A stretch of 64,000 nt of DNA from Bisgaardia hudsonensis. Lineage in GTDB: Bacteria > Pseudomonadota > Gammaproteobacteria > Enterobacterales > Pasteurellaceae. Location of the stretch: contig NZ_SLXI01000002.1 of NCBI RefSeq assembly GCF_004345785.1, positions 260,778-324,777 of the forward strand, in the 5' to 3' direction. Made by a program: the position numbers and the translations under genes. Below, piece after piece: positions 10,255-21,654 of this stretch (position 1 is the stretch's first letter; every line of letters starts with the position of its first letter). Below the pieces are notes generated by a model that had not been told where the DNA came from, did no database searches, and worked only from the letters and a program-made list of their open reading frames with translations.

Positions 10255-12243
10255 ATGATAGATACAATGATTGGAATGCCTTACCCTTTAGGTTGTACTC
10301 CTTCTGATAAAGAAGGGGTAAAGGGATTTAATTTTGCACTTTATTCGTCTTTAGCGGATTCTGTTGAACTCTGTGTTTTTAGTAAAAATCAACCTGAAAG
10401 ACGTATTCCGATGCAGAGAACAGATAATATTTGGCATATTTTTGTTGTTAATGTTGATTATGGCGATCAATATGGATTTAGATTATTGAGTGACGATGAT
10501 AATAGCTTAATTAATCCCAATAAATTAATGTTAGATCCTTATGCAAAAATGGTAATTGGCAAACCTGATTTATCTTCCGAAGATTCAAGAAAATGGTTTT
10601 TACAAGATGATCCCAGAGATAATGCAGAATTTGCACCAAAATCAGTGATCACTGAAACAGACTTTGACTGGGAAAAAACAACAAAGCCAAATATAAGTTG
10701 GGCAAAGACTGTTATTTATGAAGCTCATATTAAAGGATTTACTCAGTTACGAGATGACTTACCAGAATCAATTCGTGGTACTTACGCAGGATTATGCCAT
10801 CCAAATGTTATTAATTATTTAAAAGAGCTAGGTATTACTTCAATTGAATTATTACCAATAAACTATCATTTGGATGAAGTTCACCTACAAGAAAAAGGGT
10901 TACATAATTATTGGGGATATAGTCCATTAGCTATGTTTGCGGTTGAATCAGAATACTGGTCAAAGCAAAAAGGGACAACCGCATTAACAGAATTTAAGAC
11001 AATGGTAAAAACCTTACACCAAGCAGGTATTGAGGTTATTTTAGATGTCGTTTTTAACCATACAGTTGAATCTGAAAAAAATTATCCAACATTTTGTCAA
11101 CGCGGAATAGATAATAAAACTTACTATTGGTATAACGAAAATGGCGATTATATTAATTGGACAGGTTGTGGCAATATGCTTAATCTTTCTACTCAAGTTG
11201 CTCGTAAATGGGTTATTGATTGTTTGAGATATTGGGCGGAAGAATGCCATGTTGATGGTTTTCGCTTTGATTTAGCATCTGTATTAGGCAGAGAAACGCC
11301 ATACTTTAATCAGCAAGCTTTATTGTTTAAAGAAATCGAAGCTGTACCTAGTTTGAGAAATTGTAAATTTATTGCAGAACCTTGGGATATTGGTGAAGGT
11401 GGCTATCAGGTAGGTAATTTTCCAGAATATTTTTCTGAATGGAATGATCGTTTTAGAGATGATATTTGTAAATTCTGGTTATGGAAAAGCGGAGAATTAG
11501 GTGCTTTTGCTGAACGTTTTGCAGGTTCTAGTGATATTTATAAAAAAGGTGAGCGATCACCACATAATTCCGTTAACTTTATTACTGCACACGATGGTTT
11601 TACGTTAAGAGATTTAGTGAGTTATAACCAAAAACATAATTTTGATAATGTTGAAAATAATCAAGATGGGCGTAATGAAAATTACAGTTATAACCATGAA
11701 TTTGAGGGAAGTATCGGTGCATCAGAATCTGTTGAAAAAAGACGATTTTTAACCTCTATAAGTGTCTTATCTAGTTTATTACTTGCAAATGGTACACCAA
11801 TGTTATTGGCAGGCGATGAATTTGGAAATAGCCAATTTGGTAATAACAATGCTTATTGCCAAGATAATCAAATTGCTTGGTTAAAATGGCAAGATTTTAA
11901 TGATGAATTATTTCAATTCACAAAATGTTTAATTGCCTTAAGAAAGAGAATTACACTTTTGAATGAAGATAGTTGGTGGAATGATGAAACGGTGAGTTGG
12001 TTTAATTCACAAGGGCAGTTGATGGAAATTCATGATTGGAATAATCGAAAAGACAAGGCATTTCAAATTTTATTAAATGAAGAATGGCTATTGTTAGTAA
12101 ATGGAAAAGAAGAATCTCAAAATTTCTCATTACCTTTCCTTTCAAAGGAATGGGATATTTTATCTGGCAGTGCAGTCACCTCTTTACAAGATAATTTCGC
12201 TATTGTGGAAAATCTTGCACTATGTGTCTTGCATAAAAAATAA
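10255..12243 (+). CDS. glgX: Glycogen debranching enzyme
   Basis: Hydrolyses the alpha-1,6 linkages of limit dextrins left by glycogen phosphorylase; GH13 family, 662 aa (E. coli GlgX 657). It shows the barrel motifs DVVFNH, GFRFDLAS (nucleophile Asp), FIAEPWD (acid/base Glu) and TAHDGFT. The ATG at 10255 has only a weak purine-rich site upstream; a second ATG four codons in is a possible alternative start. A short weak stem-loop at about 12242-12264 lies between glgX and glgC and may be a processing or weak termination site. Confidence 0.95.
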   Translation: MIDTMIGMPYPLGCTPSDKEGVKGFNFALYSSLADSVELCVFSKNQPERRIPMQRTDNIWHIFVVNVDYGDQYGFRLLSDDDNSLINPNKLMLDPYAKMVIGKPDLSSEDSRKWFLQDDPRDNAEFAPKSVITETDFDWEKTTKPNISWAKTVIYEAHIKGFTQLRDDLPESIRGTYAGLCHPNVINYLKELGITSIELLPINYHLDEVHLQEKGLHNYWGYSPLAMFAVESEYWSKQKGTTALTEFKTMVKTLHQAGIEVILDVVFNHTVESEKNYPTFCQRGIDNKTYYWYNENGDYINWTGCGNMLNLSTQVARKWVIDCLRYWAEECHVDGFRFDLASVLGRETPYFNQQALLFKEIEAVPSLRNCKFIAEPWDIGEGGYQVGNFPEYFSEWNDRFRDDICKFWLWKSGELGAFAERFAGSSDIYKKGERSPHNSVNFITAHDGFTLRDLVSYNQKHNFDNVENNQDGRNENYSYNHEFEGSIGASESVEKRRFLTSISVLSSLLLANGTPMLLAGDEFGNSQFGNNNAYCQDNQIAWLKWQDFNDELFQFTKCLIALRKRITLLNEDSWWNDETVSWFNSQGQLMEIHDWNNRKDKAFQILLNEEWLLLVNGKEESQNFSLPFLSKEWDILSGSAVTSLQDNFAIVENLALCVLHKK

Positions 12244-12300
12244 AATAATTCAATGAATTGTTTTAGTTTAACCTCTTAGTGACAAAGGAAAGGAGTAGAT

Positions 12301-13608
12301 ATGAATGGTATGACAAAATCACCGAATAAATATGAAGTAGTTAAAGATACCCTAGTATTAATTTTAGCTGGTGGACGTGGTTCAAGACTTCATGAATTAA
12401 CCGATAAACGAGCTAAACCAGCTTTATATTTTGGGGGAAACCGCCGTATTATTGACTTTGCATTATCGAACTGTATTAACTCTGGGTTAAATAGAATTGG
12501 TGTGGTAACACAATATGCCGCACATTCATTATTACGTCACTTACAAAAGGGCTGGTCTTTTTTACCTCAAGAAAGAGGTGAATTTGTGGATATGTTGCCA
12601 GCACGTCAACAAATTGATAACTCAACGTGGTATCGTGGCACTGCAGATGCCGTTTATCAAAATATGGCGATAATTCGTAATCATTATTGTCCTAAATATG
12701 TGCTTATTCTTGCTGGTGATCATATTTATAAACAAGATTATAGCCAAATGTTATTAGATCATATTTCAAGTGGTGCAAAATGTACGGTCGGTTGTATTGA
12801 GGTTTCTCGTAAAGAAGCATCAGAATTTGGTGTAATGGCAGTGGATGAAAATTTAAAAGTAAAATCATTTATTGAAAAACCTAAGGATCCCCCAGCAATG
12901 ATTGGAAAACCTGACACTTCACTTGCTTCAATGGGGATCTATGTATTTGATGCAGATTATTTATATGATGTTTTAGATAGAGAAGTCAATACACCTTATA
13001 CCTCACATGACTTTGGTAAAGATATTTTACCTAAGTCATTAGAAGAAGGAGTACTATATGCGCATCCATTTAGCCGTTCTTGTATGGGTAGAAATACAGA
13101 AGGTGAAATTTATTGGCGTGATGTTGGAACTTTAGATAGTTTCTGGCAATCGAATATTGACTTAGTGTCTGAAAATCCTCAATTAGATATTTATGATAAG
13201 CGTTGGCCAATTCGTGGTAACCCAGTACAAACTTATCCATCTAAGTTTTTCTATAAAAATACTAATGTAAAACCAGTGGATAACTCATTAATTTCTGGTG
13301 GTTGTGTGATTACTGATGCATCTATTAGTAACTCTGTCTTATTTGATCATGTAAAAGTAAAAGAAGGCTCAAGTGTGGATTATAGTGTTATTTTGCCAGA
13401 GGTAACTATTGGTAAAAATTGTGTCCTAAAAAATTGTATTATAGATAGACATAGTGTCATACCTGACGGTACACACATAGGTGTAGATCCAGAAGAGGAT
13501 CGTAAGCGTTTTCGTGTAAGTAGCACAGGAAAAGTTATTCTTGTAACAGAAGCAATGCTTAAAAAATTATCAGGTACTGAAGTAAGTTCAGAAAAACACT
13601 TAGATTAA
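12301..13608 (+). CDS. glgC: Glucose-1-phosphate adenylyltransferase
   Basis: Makes ADP-glucose from glucose-1-phosphate and ATP, the committed and allosterically regulated step of glycogen synthesis; 435 aa (E. coli 431). The nucleotidyltransferase signature LAGGRGSRLHELTDKRAKPA is near residue 22, AGDHIYKQDY near 140 and the sugar-phosphate site FIEKPKDPP near 191. A C-terminal left-handed beta-helix follows (SNSVLFDHVKVKEG, TIGKNCVLKN). A strong site, AAAGGAAAGGAG, stands 5 bp upstream of the ATG. Confidence 0.97.
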   Translation: MNGMTKSPNKYEVVKDTLVLILAGGRGSRLHELTDKRAKPALYFGGNRRIIDFALSNCINSGLNRIGVVTQYAAHSLLRHLQKGWSFLPQERGEFVDMLPARQQIDNSTWYRGTADAVYQNMAIIRNHYCPKYVLILAGDHIYKQDYSQMLLDHISSGAKCTVGCIEVSRKEASEFGVMAVDENLKVKSFIEKPKDPPAMIGKPDTSLASMGIYVFDADYLYDVLDREVNTPYTSHDFGKDILPKSLEEGVLYAHPFSRSCMGRNTEGEIYWRDVGTLDSFWQSNIDLVSENPQLDIYDKRWPIRGNPVQTYPSKFFYKNTNVKPVDNSLISGGCVITDASISNSVLFDHVKVKEGSSVDYSVILPEVTIGKNCVLKNCIIDRHSVIPDGTHIGVDPEEDRKRFRVSSTGKVILVTEAMLKKLSGTEVSSEKHLD

Positions 13609-13619
13609 TTTTAGTCTTG

Positions 13620-13659
13620 AAAGTGCGGTAGAAAATTCAGATATTTTTTACCGCACTTT
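13620..13659 (+). terminator. Uptake-signal dyad between glgC and glgA
   Basis: AAAGTGCGGTA (13620-13630) and TACCGCACTTT (13649-13659) form an 11-bp stem made of two inverted uptake signals around an 18-base loop, followed by a mixed AT-rich stretch. Such dyads usually end transcripts in H. influenzae. This one sits inside the glg cluster, so it may act as a partial terminator or be read through. Confidence 0.6.
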
Positions 13660-13700
13660 ATCAATTAAAAAATGAATTTAAAAATAAAAGGATTATTAAA

Positions 13701-15143
13701 ATGAAAGTATTACATGTCTGTTCAGAATTATATCCCTTACTTAAAACAGGTGGGTTAGCAGATGTAATGGGGGCGCTACCTTTTGCTCAAAAGGAAATAG
13801 GTATTGATGCAAGAGTACTTTTGCCTGCTTATCCTGCTATTGTTGCAGGAATACCAAACACAGTGGTGGTTTCGGAATTTGATAATTTTGCGGGGCATGT
13901 GATACTACGTTATGGAGAATATAATGGTTTAGGGATATATCTCATTGATGCACCACATTTATATGCAAGAGAGGGAAACCCTTATCATGATCAATGGTAT
14001 AATGATTATGCGGATAATTATAAACGTTTTGCTTTATTAGGCTGGGTTGGTGCTGAATTGAGTACAGGACTAGATAGTTGGTGGCGAGCAGAATTAGTGC
14101 ATTCTCATGATTGGCATGCTGGTTTGACGAGTGCTTATTTATTTAATAAAGGACGTCCTGCTAGATCCGTATTTACTATTCATAATTTAGCTTATCAAGG
14201 ACAGTTTTCGCACCATCATTTATTTGAAATAGGTTTACCAGAAACCATGTTTCATATTGATGGCTTAGAGTTACATGGACAAATATCTTATTTGAAATCT
14301 GGACTTTATTATTCCGATGCAGTAACGGCAGTGAGTCCTACTTATTCAAGAGAAATTACTACGCCAGAGTTTGCTTACGGGCTACAAGGATTGTTAAACA
14401 CGTTACAACATCAAGATAGGTTATATGGTATTTTAAATGGTGTTGATGATCAAATTTGGAGTCCAAATAATGATACCTATATTAAAGATCATTACAAATT
14501 AAAATCAATGACAGGTAAACGTAAAAATAAAAAAAAATTACAAGAATATTTCAATTTACCTAGAAAATCAGACGCACTTTTATTTGTAATGGTAACAAGA
14601 TTGACAGAACAAAAAGGTGTGGATTTATTAATTGAGAGTGCTAAAGATATAGCACAGGAAGGTGGGCAATTAGTTATTCTCGGTTCAGGATCACCGCATT
14701 TAGAAAATGGAATAAGACATTTGGCAGAGACTTATCCTGAAAATATCGCAGTAAAAATTGGTTATGATGAAGCTTTATCACACTTAATTATAGCTGGTGG
14801 TGATGTTATTTTAGTACCAAGCCGTTTTGAACCTTGCGGATTAACACAATTATATGGATTAAAATATGGCACATTGCCTTTAGTACGTGCAACAGGTGGC
14901 TTAGCTGATACTGTTGTTGACAGTAATGAAGACAATGTGAAATCTCGATCAGCGACAGGATTTGTGTTTAATGATGCAACACCTAAGTCATTATCAGGAG
15001 CGATAAAAAATGCTTTCTTATTATGGGCAAAACAACGTACATGGTCTAGTGTAAGAAGCAATGCAATGCAACAAGATTTCAGTTGGTTAATCTCGGCAAC
15101 TCATTATAATGCACTTTATCAAAAATTAAGTCGTGATCATTAA
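13701..15143 (+). CDS. glgA: Glycogen synthase
   Basis: Adds glucose from ADP-glucose to the non-reducing ends of glycogen; GT5 family, 480 aa (E. coli 477). The ADP-glucose-binding KTGGLADVMGALP is at about residues 15-27, with HSDHDWHAG-like chemistry seen as VHSHDWHAGL (about 133) and the C-terminal GT-B motif PSRFEPCGLTQL (about 374). It is 92 bp after glgC, with an uptake-signal dyad between them, and 93 bp before glgP. Confidence 0.97.
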   Translation: MKVLHVCSELYPLLKTGGLADVMGALPFAQKEIGIDARVLLPAYPAIVAGIPNTVVVSEFDNFAGHVILRYGEYNGLGIYLIDAPHLYAREGNPYHDQWYNDYADNYKRFALLGWVGAELSTGLDSWWRAELVHSHDWHAGLTSAYLFNKGRPARSVFTIHNLAYQGQFSHHHLFEIGLPETMFHIDGLELHGQISYLKSGLYYSDAVTAVSPTYSREITTPEFAYGLQGLLNTLQHQDRLYGILNGVDDQIWSPNNDTYIKDHYKLKSMTGKRKNKKKLQEYFNLPRKSDALLFVMVTRLTEQKGVDLLIESAKDIAQEGGQLVILGSGSPHLENGIRHLAETYPENIAVKIGYDEALSHLIIAGGDVILVPSRFEPCGLTQLYGLKYGTLPLVRATGGLADTVVDSNEDNVKSRSATGFVFNDATPKSLSGAIKNAFLLWAKQRTWSSVRSNAMQQDFSWLISATHYNALYQKLSRDH

Positions 15144-15236
15144 TGCTAATTTTATAAGCGTAAAATGATTGTTTTTTTATTTTATTTATTACAGAATAAG
15201 CAGATTTTATTTTGAACAATTAGGAGCTAAATAGCA

Positions 15237-17696
15237 ATGACAGTGGAACGTAGTAATTTTCCTTTCCCTTATAACGGACCTAAACCGAATACAGAATTTT
15301 TAAAAAGTGCAATTGTTTATAAATTGATATTTTCGATTGGGCGTTCGCCAGAAGAAGCAAGTCAACGAGACTGGCTTAATGCCACATTATATGCTGTTCG
15401 GGATCTTGTTACTGAAGGTTGGATAGCCAATGCAAAAGCGGCAAGGGATGAAAAAGCGCGTCGAGTATATTACCTTTCTATGGAATTTTTAATTGGTCGA
15501 ACATTATCAAATGCACTTATTGCAGAGAATATTTATGATGTTGCAAAAAATGCCTTATCTGAGTTACAAGTTGATCTTGAAGAAATTTTAGAAAAAGAAG
15601 TTGACCCTGGTTTAGGTAACGGGGGATTAGGGCGATTAGCTGCTTGTTTTATGGATTCTATTGCCACATTAGGCATACAGGGTATGGGATATGGTATTCG
15701 TTATGAATATGGTATGTTTAGACAAAAAATTGAAGATGGTCATCAAGTAGAGAAACCTGATGCATGGCTTGAAAAAGGTGCACCATGGGAATTTATAAGA
15801 CCATCTAAACGTTTTAATATTCGTTTTGGTGGACATATTTATTTCGAAGGGAAAAAATGTATTTGGAAAAATGGTGAAGAAATTACTGCACTTGCTTATG
15901 ATCAAATGATCCCAGGATATAAAAATAATTCAGCGGCAACATTACGTCTATGGAGTGCTCATGCTGGAAATACATTTGATCTGAGTGATTTTAATAAAGG
16001 TGATTATTTTGGCGCTATTGAAGAGCGTTCAACTAACGAAAATGTTTCTCGTGTACTTTATCCTGATGATTCCACTTGGGCTGGAAAAGAATTACGACTA
16101 CGTCAAGAATATTTCTTAGTATCTGCTTCTTTACAAGATATTATTAAACGTCATAAGCGTACTTATAATACTGTTGATAATTTAGCAGATAAAATTGCTA
16201 TTCACTTAAATGATACACACCCAGCATTAGCTATACCTGAATTGATGTATATTCTTATTGATCAAGAAGGTTATAGTTGGGAAAAAGCATGGACGATGTG
16301 CTGTAGCATTTTCTCTTATACTTGTCATACTTTGATGTCAGAAGCGTTAGAAACTTGGCCAGTAGAAATGATGGCAAAAATATTACCACGCCATTTACAA
16401 ATTATTTTTGAAATTAATGAATATTTCCTGGAATATGTAAAAGATAATGTTACTGATGATGTTGACTTCATCAGACGAGTTTCACTTATTGAAGAAGGCC
16501 ATTTCCGTAAAGTAAGAATGGGGTGGTTATCCGTTGTTGGTTCGCATAAAGTTAATGGTGTGGCAGCAATTCATTCTGATTTAATGGTATCTTCCACATT
16601 TGCTGATTTTGCACGTATTTATCCTGAACGTTTTACCAATGTTACAAATGGTATTACACCACGTCGTTGGATTGCGGTAGCAAATCCTGATTTATCTGCT
16701 TTATTTGATCGATATATAGGAAAAGAATGGCGTCGTGATTTAAGCCAAATTGAAGCCTTTAAGGCACATATTCAAGATCCTGAGGTGAAAAAAGCAATTC
16801 CAGAAATTAAACGTAAAAATAAAATACGTTTAGCTAACTATGTGAAGAAAACCCTTAATATAGATCTCGATCCCAACGCTTTATTTGATGTACAGGTGAA
16901 ACGTATTCATGAATATAAACGTCAGATTTTAAACGTATTACATATTGTAACTCGCTATAATGAGATGCTAAAAAATCCAGAGAAAGATTGGACTCCAAGA
17001 GTGTTTATCTTAGCAGGAAAAGCGGCTTCAGCTTATTATGCAGCAAAACAAACAATTAATTTAATTAATGATGTGGCAAATATTGTTAATAATGATGAAC
17101 GTTTACAAGGTCGTTTAAAAGTAGTATTCATACCAAATTATAGTGTTAGCCTTGCTCAAATGATTATTCCAGCTGCAGATATTTCAGAACAAATTTCTCT
17201 TGCAGGAACAGAAGCATCAGGAACAAGTAATATGAAATTTGCATTGAATGGTGCATTAACTTTGGGAACATTAGATGGAGCCAATGTTGAAATACTTGAA
17301 AATGTCGGTAAAGACAATATCTTTATTTTTGGTAATACGGTTGAACAAGTAGAGCAGTTAAGAAAAGAAAATTATCGTCCATTTGATATTTATCAATCAG
17401 ATGAACAATTACGTTTTGTGATTGACCAAATTTCATCTGGATATTTTTCACCGACGGATCCAAATCGCTATCGTGATTTACTTGATTCATTAAGATATCA
17501 TGATTATTATCAATCTTTTGCAGATTATCGATCATATATTGAAGCACAATATATAGTTGATGAAAAATATAAAGATCAGGCTGCTTGGGTTGAAAGTGCA
17601 TTACAAAATATCGTAAATATGAGTTTCTTCTCATCAGATCGTACGATTAAAGAATATGCTGAAAAAATTTGGAAAGTAGAACCATTAAAACATTAA
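15237..17696 (+). CDS. glgP: Glycogen/maltodextrin phosphorylase
   Basis: Releases glucose-1-phosphate from the outer chains of glycogen using pyridoxal phosphate; GT35 family, 819 aa (E. coli GlgP 815, MalP 797). The PLP-lysine motif [19 protein letters not shown] is near residue 660, and [17 protein letters not shown] is near 125. It is the last gene of the cluster and is followed by a clear hairpin terminator. From sequence alone GlgP and MalP are hard to separate; length and position after glgA favour GlgP. Confidence 0.95.
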   Translation: MTVERSNFPFPYNGPKPNTEFLKSAIVYKLIFSIGRSPEEASQRDWLNATLYAVRDLVTEGWIANAKAARDEKARRVYYLSMEFLIGRTLSNALIAENIYDVAKNALSELQVDLEEILEKEVDPGLGNGGLGRLAACFMDSIATLGIQGMGYGIRYEYGMFRQKIEDGHQVEKPDAWLEKGAPWEFIRPSKRFNIRFGGHIYFEGKKCIWKNGEEITALAYDQMIPGYKNNSAATLRLWSAHAGNTFDLSDFNKGDYFGAIEERSTNENVSRVLYPDDSTWAGKELRLRQEYFLVSASLQDIIKRHKRTYNTVDNLADKIAIHLNDTHPALAIPELMYILIDQEGYSWEKAWTMCCSIFSYTCHTLMSEALETWPVEMMAKILPRHLQIIFEINEYFLEYVKDNVTDDVDFIRRVSLIEEGHFRKVRMGWLSVVGSHKVNGVAAIHSDLMVSSTFADFARIYPERFTNVTNGITPRRWIAVANPDLSALFDRYIGKEWRRDLSQIEAFKAHIQDPEVKKAIPEIKRKNKIRLANYVKKTLNIDLDPNALFDVQVKRIHEYKRQILNVLHIVTRYNEMLKNPEKDWTPRVFILAGKAASAYYAAKQTINLINDVANIVNNDERLQGRLKVVFIPNYSVSLAQMIIPAADISEQISLAGTEASGTSNMKFALNGALTLGTLDGANVEILENVGKDNIFIFGNTVEQVEQLRKENYRPFDIYQSDEQLRFVIDQISSGYFSPTDPNRYRDLLDSLRYHDYYQSFADYRSYIEAQYIVDEKYKDQAAWVESALQNIVNMSFFSSDRTIKEYAEKIWKVEPLKH

Positions 17697-17729
17697 TCAG
17701 TTAAATTCAACCTATGTTGTTTAAAATTG

Positions 17730-17768
17730 AAGGTACAGTAAGCAATTATTGTACCTTTTTGTTTTTTT
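17730..17768 (+). terminator. Rho-independent terminator after glgP
   Basis: Stem AAGGTACA (17730-17737) pairs with TGTACCTT (17750-17757) and is followed by a T-rich run. It closes the glycogen cluster. Confidence 0.8.
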
Positions 17769-17869
17769 ATCTATGAATAATCACTAAATCAATGTGTTAA
17801 TTACTTGAAATATCCCTTAAAAAGTCATATTCTAACAACAATTTTTCGCATACATTCTTAGGTTTTTTT

Positions 17870-20473
17870 ATGCAAGCTAAATATAGAAAAGACTACAAAG
17901 CACCTGATTTTACAGTAACAGATATTCATCTTGATTTTCAATTAGATCCACAAAAAACTGTTGTTACTGCAACAAGCCAATATCAACGACTTAATCCAGA
18001 AAGTACAAAATTACATTTAAATGGACACAGTTTCCAGTTTTCATCAATTAAATTAAATGGACAAGATTTTAATCATTATCAGCAGGATAAAGAAAGTTTA
18101 GTTTTAGATTTAAGTAGTGTTAACGCTGAAGAATTTTCACTTGAAATAGTGACTAATTTAAAACCGAGTGAAAATACCTCTTTACAAGGGCTTTATCAAT
18201 CAGGCGATGGGCTTTGTACTCAATGTGAGGCTGAAGGATTTCGTCAAATTACTTATATGTTAGATAGACCTGATGTCCTTGCACGCTATACAACAAAAAT
18301 TACGGCGGATAAATTAAAATACCCTTATTTATTATCAAATGGAAACCGTATTGCAAGTGGTGAGTTAGAAAATAATAAACATTGGGTTGAATGGAATGAT
18401 CCTTTTCCAAAACCTAGTTATTTATTCGCATTAGTTGCTGGTGATTTTGATTTACTTTCTGACAAGTTCATAACTAAAAGTGGCAGAGAAGTTAATTTGG
18501 AGCTTTATGTTGATAAAGGTAATTTAGATCGTGCTGATTGGGCAATGCAAAGCCTTAAAACCTCAATGAAGTGGGACGAAGAACGATTTGGTTTAGAATA
18601 TGATTTAGATATTTATATGATAGTTGCCGTTGATTTCTTTAACATGGGAGCAATGGAGAACAAAGGATTAAATATTTTTAATTCTAAATATGTTTTAGCC
18701 AATTCACAAACAGCCACAGATGATGATTATTTAGGTATTGAAAGTGTTATTGCTCACGAATATTTTCATAACTGGACGGGTAATCGAGTAACTTGTCGTG
18801 ACTGGTTTCAGCTTAGTTTAAAAGAAGGTTTAACGGTATTTCGAGATCAAGAATTTTCCTCTGATGTTGGTTCGAGAGGTGTAAATAGAATTAACAATGT
18901 TAAATTTTTAAGAACCTCACAATTTGCGGAAGATGCAGGGCCAATGTCACATCCAATTCGCCCTGAAAAAGTGATTGAAATGAATAATTTCTATACGGTA
19001 ACCGTATATGAAAAAGGTGCTGAAGTTATTCGTATGTTACATACTTTATTGGGAGAAGAAAAATTCCAAGCTGGTATGAAAGTTTATATTAATGAAAATG
19101 ATGGAAAAGCGGCAACTTGTGATGATTTCGTTAATGCGATGGAAAAAGCTTCAGGAATTGATTTAACTCAATTTAGACGTTGGTATAGCCAATCTGGAAC
19201 ACCTAAATTAACTATTACCGATAAGTATGATGAGAAAAATCATATTTATAAATTGACTGTTTCACAAATGACACCTGTTACAGCAGATCAAATGGAAAAA
19301 GTCAATTTACATATTCCTTTGAAAATAGCGTTATATGATGATAAAGGCATTACACAAACATTATTACGTGATGGAGAGCAAATCAGTGATGTTCTACACA
19401 TTACTCAAACAGAAGAAACCTTTGAATTTCATAATATCTACACTAAACCTATTCCAGCTTTACTCTGTGATTTCTCCGCACCAGTAAAGCTTGATTATGA
19501 ATATTCTACATCACAACTGATTAAATTATTACAATTTGCAAAAAATGATTTTGTTCGTTGGGATGTTACTCAAATGTTGTTTACAGAAGAGTTACGCCGT
19601 AACTTAATTAACTATCAACAAAATGTAGTGCTTGATTTTTCACCAGAAATATTAAATGCACTTTCTAAAGTGTTGGAGAATTATCAACAAGATCCAGCAT
19701 TAACGGCATTAATATTAATGTTACCTAAAGAAACAGAATTTGCCGAATCATTTAAAACGATAGATCCTGACGGTATCAGCTTTGTTCGTCATTTTATGGT
19801 GCAGACCATTGCTGATAATTTAAAATCTCTATTGTTACAGATTTATAATGGCATTAATCTTGATGAATATCGTGTTACTCAAGAAGATATCGCATTACGC
19901 TCATTACGTAATGTTTGCCTAAGTTATCTTGCTTATACTAATTTAGGTAATACTTTAGTTAATAAACATTATTCTTATTCAAATAATATGACGGATACGC
20001 TTGCAGCATTGAATTGTGCAACAAAAGCAATGTTACCTTGTCGAGATAGTTTATTAAAAGATTTTGAAGAAAAATGGCAACATGATGGTTTAGTAATGGA
20101 TAAATGGTTTGCGATACAAGCAACTCGTCCAGATGAAGATGTACTTGTTCAAGTAAATCATTTAATGGATCATTCAAGTTTTAATTTTAATAATCCTAAT
20201 CGAGTTCGTAGTTTAATTGGTAGTTTTGCAAGTCATAATTTGAAAGCATTTCATAATATTGATGGTTCGGGTTACCGTTTCTTAACCGATATTTTATTAA
20301 AATTGAACGAGAAAAACCCACAAGTAGCCTCTAGATTAATTGAGCCATTAATTCATTTTTCGCGTTTTAGTGCACAAAGACAAACCTTAATGAAAAGGGC
20401 ATTAGAAAGAATAAGTGCGGTTGAAAATTTATCGAAAGATTTATTTGAGAAAATTGAAAAAGCATTACAATAA
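17870..20473 (+). CDS. pepN: Aminopeptidase N
   Basis: Broad-specificity cytosolic zinc aminopeptidase of family M1, 867 aa (E. coli 870). It has the substrate-binding exopeptidase motif GAMEN (about residues 261-265) and the zinc motif HEYFHNW (about 296-302), followed some 20 residues later by the third ligand Glu in SLKEGLTVFRD. It is a single gene, closed by an uptake-signal dyad, with another uptake signal inside its 3' end at 20413-20421. Confidence 0.97.
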   Translation: MQAKYRKDYKAPDFTVTDIHLDFQLDPQKTVVTATSQYQRLNPESTKLHLNGHSFQFSSIKLNGQDFNHYQQDKESLVLDLSSVNAEEFSLEIVTNLKPSENTSLQGLYQSGDGLCTQCEAEGFRQITYMLDRPDVLARYTTKITADKLKYPYLLSNGNRIASGELENNKHWVEWNDPFPKPSYLFALVAGDFDLLSDKFITKSGREVNLELYVDKGNLDRADWAMQSLKTSMKWDEERFGLEYDLDIYMIVAVDFFNMGAMENKGLNIFNSKYVLANSQTATDDDYLGIESVIAHEYFHNWTGNRVTCRDWFQLSLKEGLTVFRDQEFSSDVGSRGVNRINNVKFLRTSQFAEDAGPMSHPIRPEKVIEMNNFYTVTVYEKGAEVIRMLHTLLGEEKFQAGMKVYINENDGKAATCDDFVNAMEKASGIDLTQFRRWYSQSGTPKLTITDKYDEKNHIYKLTVSQMTPVTADQMEKVNLHIPLKIALYDDKGITQTLLRDGEQISDVLHITQTEETFEFHNIYTKPIPALLCDFSAPVKLDYEYSTSQLIKLLQFAKNDFVRWDVTQMLFTEELRRNLINYQQNVVLDFSPEILNALSKVLENYQQDPALTALILMLPKETEFAESFKTIDPDGISFVRHFMVQTIADNLKSLLLQIYNGINLDEYRVTQEDIALRSLRNVCLSYLAYTNLGNTLVNKHYSYSNNMTDTLAALNCATKAMLPCRDSLLKDFEEKWQHDGLVMDKWFAIQATRPDEDVLVQVNHLMDHSSFNFNNPNRVRSLIGSFASHNLKAFHNIDGSGYRFLTDILLKLNEKNPQVASRLIEPLIHFSRFSAQRQTLMKRALERISAVENLSKDLFEKIEKALQ

Positions 20474-20483
20474 TATTATCCTA

Positions 20484-20514
20484 AAAGTGCGGTAAAAAAT
20501 ACCGCACTTTTTTA
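20484..20514 (+). terminator. Uptake-signal dyad terminator after pepN
   Basis: AAAGTGCGGTA (20484-20494) and TACCGCACTTT (20500-20510) form an 11-bp stem with a 5-base loop, followed by TTT. Two inverted uptake signals serve as the terminator. Confidence 0.85.
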
Positions 20515-20558
20515 TCGTTAATCTTATCCAGAGAGATAAAACACAGAGAAATAACATT

Positions 20559-21581
20559 ATGTATTCTTTATTACGAAAAGCAATTTTTACTCTTGAGCCT
20601 GAAAATGCTCATGATCTCACCATAAAAACCTTAAAATTGATGGGAAACTCCCCATTTAATCCAATCATTAAAAATTTACTTATCAACAGCCCTAAAGGGC
20701 ATGAGAAAACGGTGATGGGGATTAAATTTAAAAATCCTATCGGTTTAGCAGCTGGTGCGGATAAAAATGCCGAAGCTATTGATGGTTTTGGTGCATTGGG
20801 TTTCGGCTTTATTGAAGTAGGAACAGTAACCCCTTTAGCTCAAGAAGGGAATCCTAAACCACGTCAATTTCGCTTACCCGAAGTAGAAGGCATTATAAAC
20901 CGCAATGGTTTCAATAATAACGGCATTGATTATTTAATTGAAAACGTTAAAAAAGCCAAATACGATGGTGTAATAGGGATTAATATAGGTAAAAATAAAG
21001 TAACCCCTATAGAAAAAGGCAAGGACGATTATATTTATTGCTTGAATAAAGCTTATAATTATGCAGATTACATTACCGTTAATATTTCCTCTCCAAATAC
21101 CCCTGACTTACGTCAATTACAATACGGCGATGCCTTAGAAGATTTATTAAAAAGCATCAAAGCACGTCAAAAAGTGTTAGCTGAACACTACAATAAATAT
21201 GTGCCTATTGCTGTCAAAATTGCCCCAGATTTATCAGAAGCAGAAGTTATACAAATTGCTGACACGTTACAACGTAACAATATAGATGGGGTAATAGCGA
21301 CTAATACCACTATTTCTAGAGAAACCGTGCAGGGTTTGAAAAATTCACAAGAAATCGGTGGCTTAAGCGGAAAACCATTACAGCAAAAAAGTACAGAAAT
21401 TATCGCCAGATTACACCAAGAATTAAAAGGTAGAATTCCTATTATTGGTAGTGGTGGTATTGATGGAATAGAAAATGCCAAACAAAAAATTGATGCAGGA
21501 GCAGAATTATTACAAATCTATTCAGGCTTAATTTACCACGGACCAGCATTGGTGAAAGAGTTGCTTAAAAGTATTAGGTAA
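20559..21581 (+). CDS. pyrD: Dihydroorotate dehydrogenase (quinone), class 2
   Basis: Oxidises dihydroorotate to orotate in pyrimidine synthesis and passes electrons to quinones at the membrane; 340 aa (E. coli 336). The N-terminal helical membrane-association segment is present. FMN-site motifs GLAAGADKN and NRNGFNNNG and the active-site loop [12 protein letters not shown] (catalytic Ser of class 2) are seen, then ATNTTISRE. Arg codons are mostly CGN (7 of 11), unlike the gene that follows it. Confidence 0.97.
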   Translation: MYSLLRKAIFTLEPENAHDLTIKTLKLMGNSPFNPIIKNLLINSPKGHEKTVMGIKFKNPIGLAAGADKNAEAIDGFGALGFGFIEVGTVTPLAQEGNPKPRQFRLPEVEGIINRNGFNNNGIDYLIENVKKAKYDGVIGINIGKNKVTPIEKGKDDYIYCLNKAYNYADYITVNISSPNTPDLRQLQYGDALEDLLKSIKARQKVLAEHYNKYVPIAVKIAPDLSEAEVIQIADTLQRNNIDGVIATNTTISRETVQGLKNSQEIGGLSGKPLQQKSTEIIARLHQELKGRIPIIGSGGIDGIENAKQKIDAGAELLQIYSGLIYHGPALVKELLKSIR

Positions 21582-21654
21582 TATTTGGAATATTATTTTT
21601 TAATTAAAGATAAAATAAAAATCTATTTAACAATCGGGAGGTCAAATACATAAT

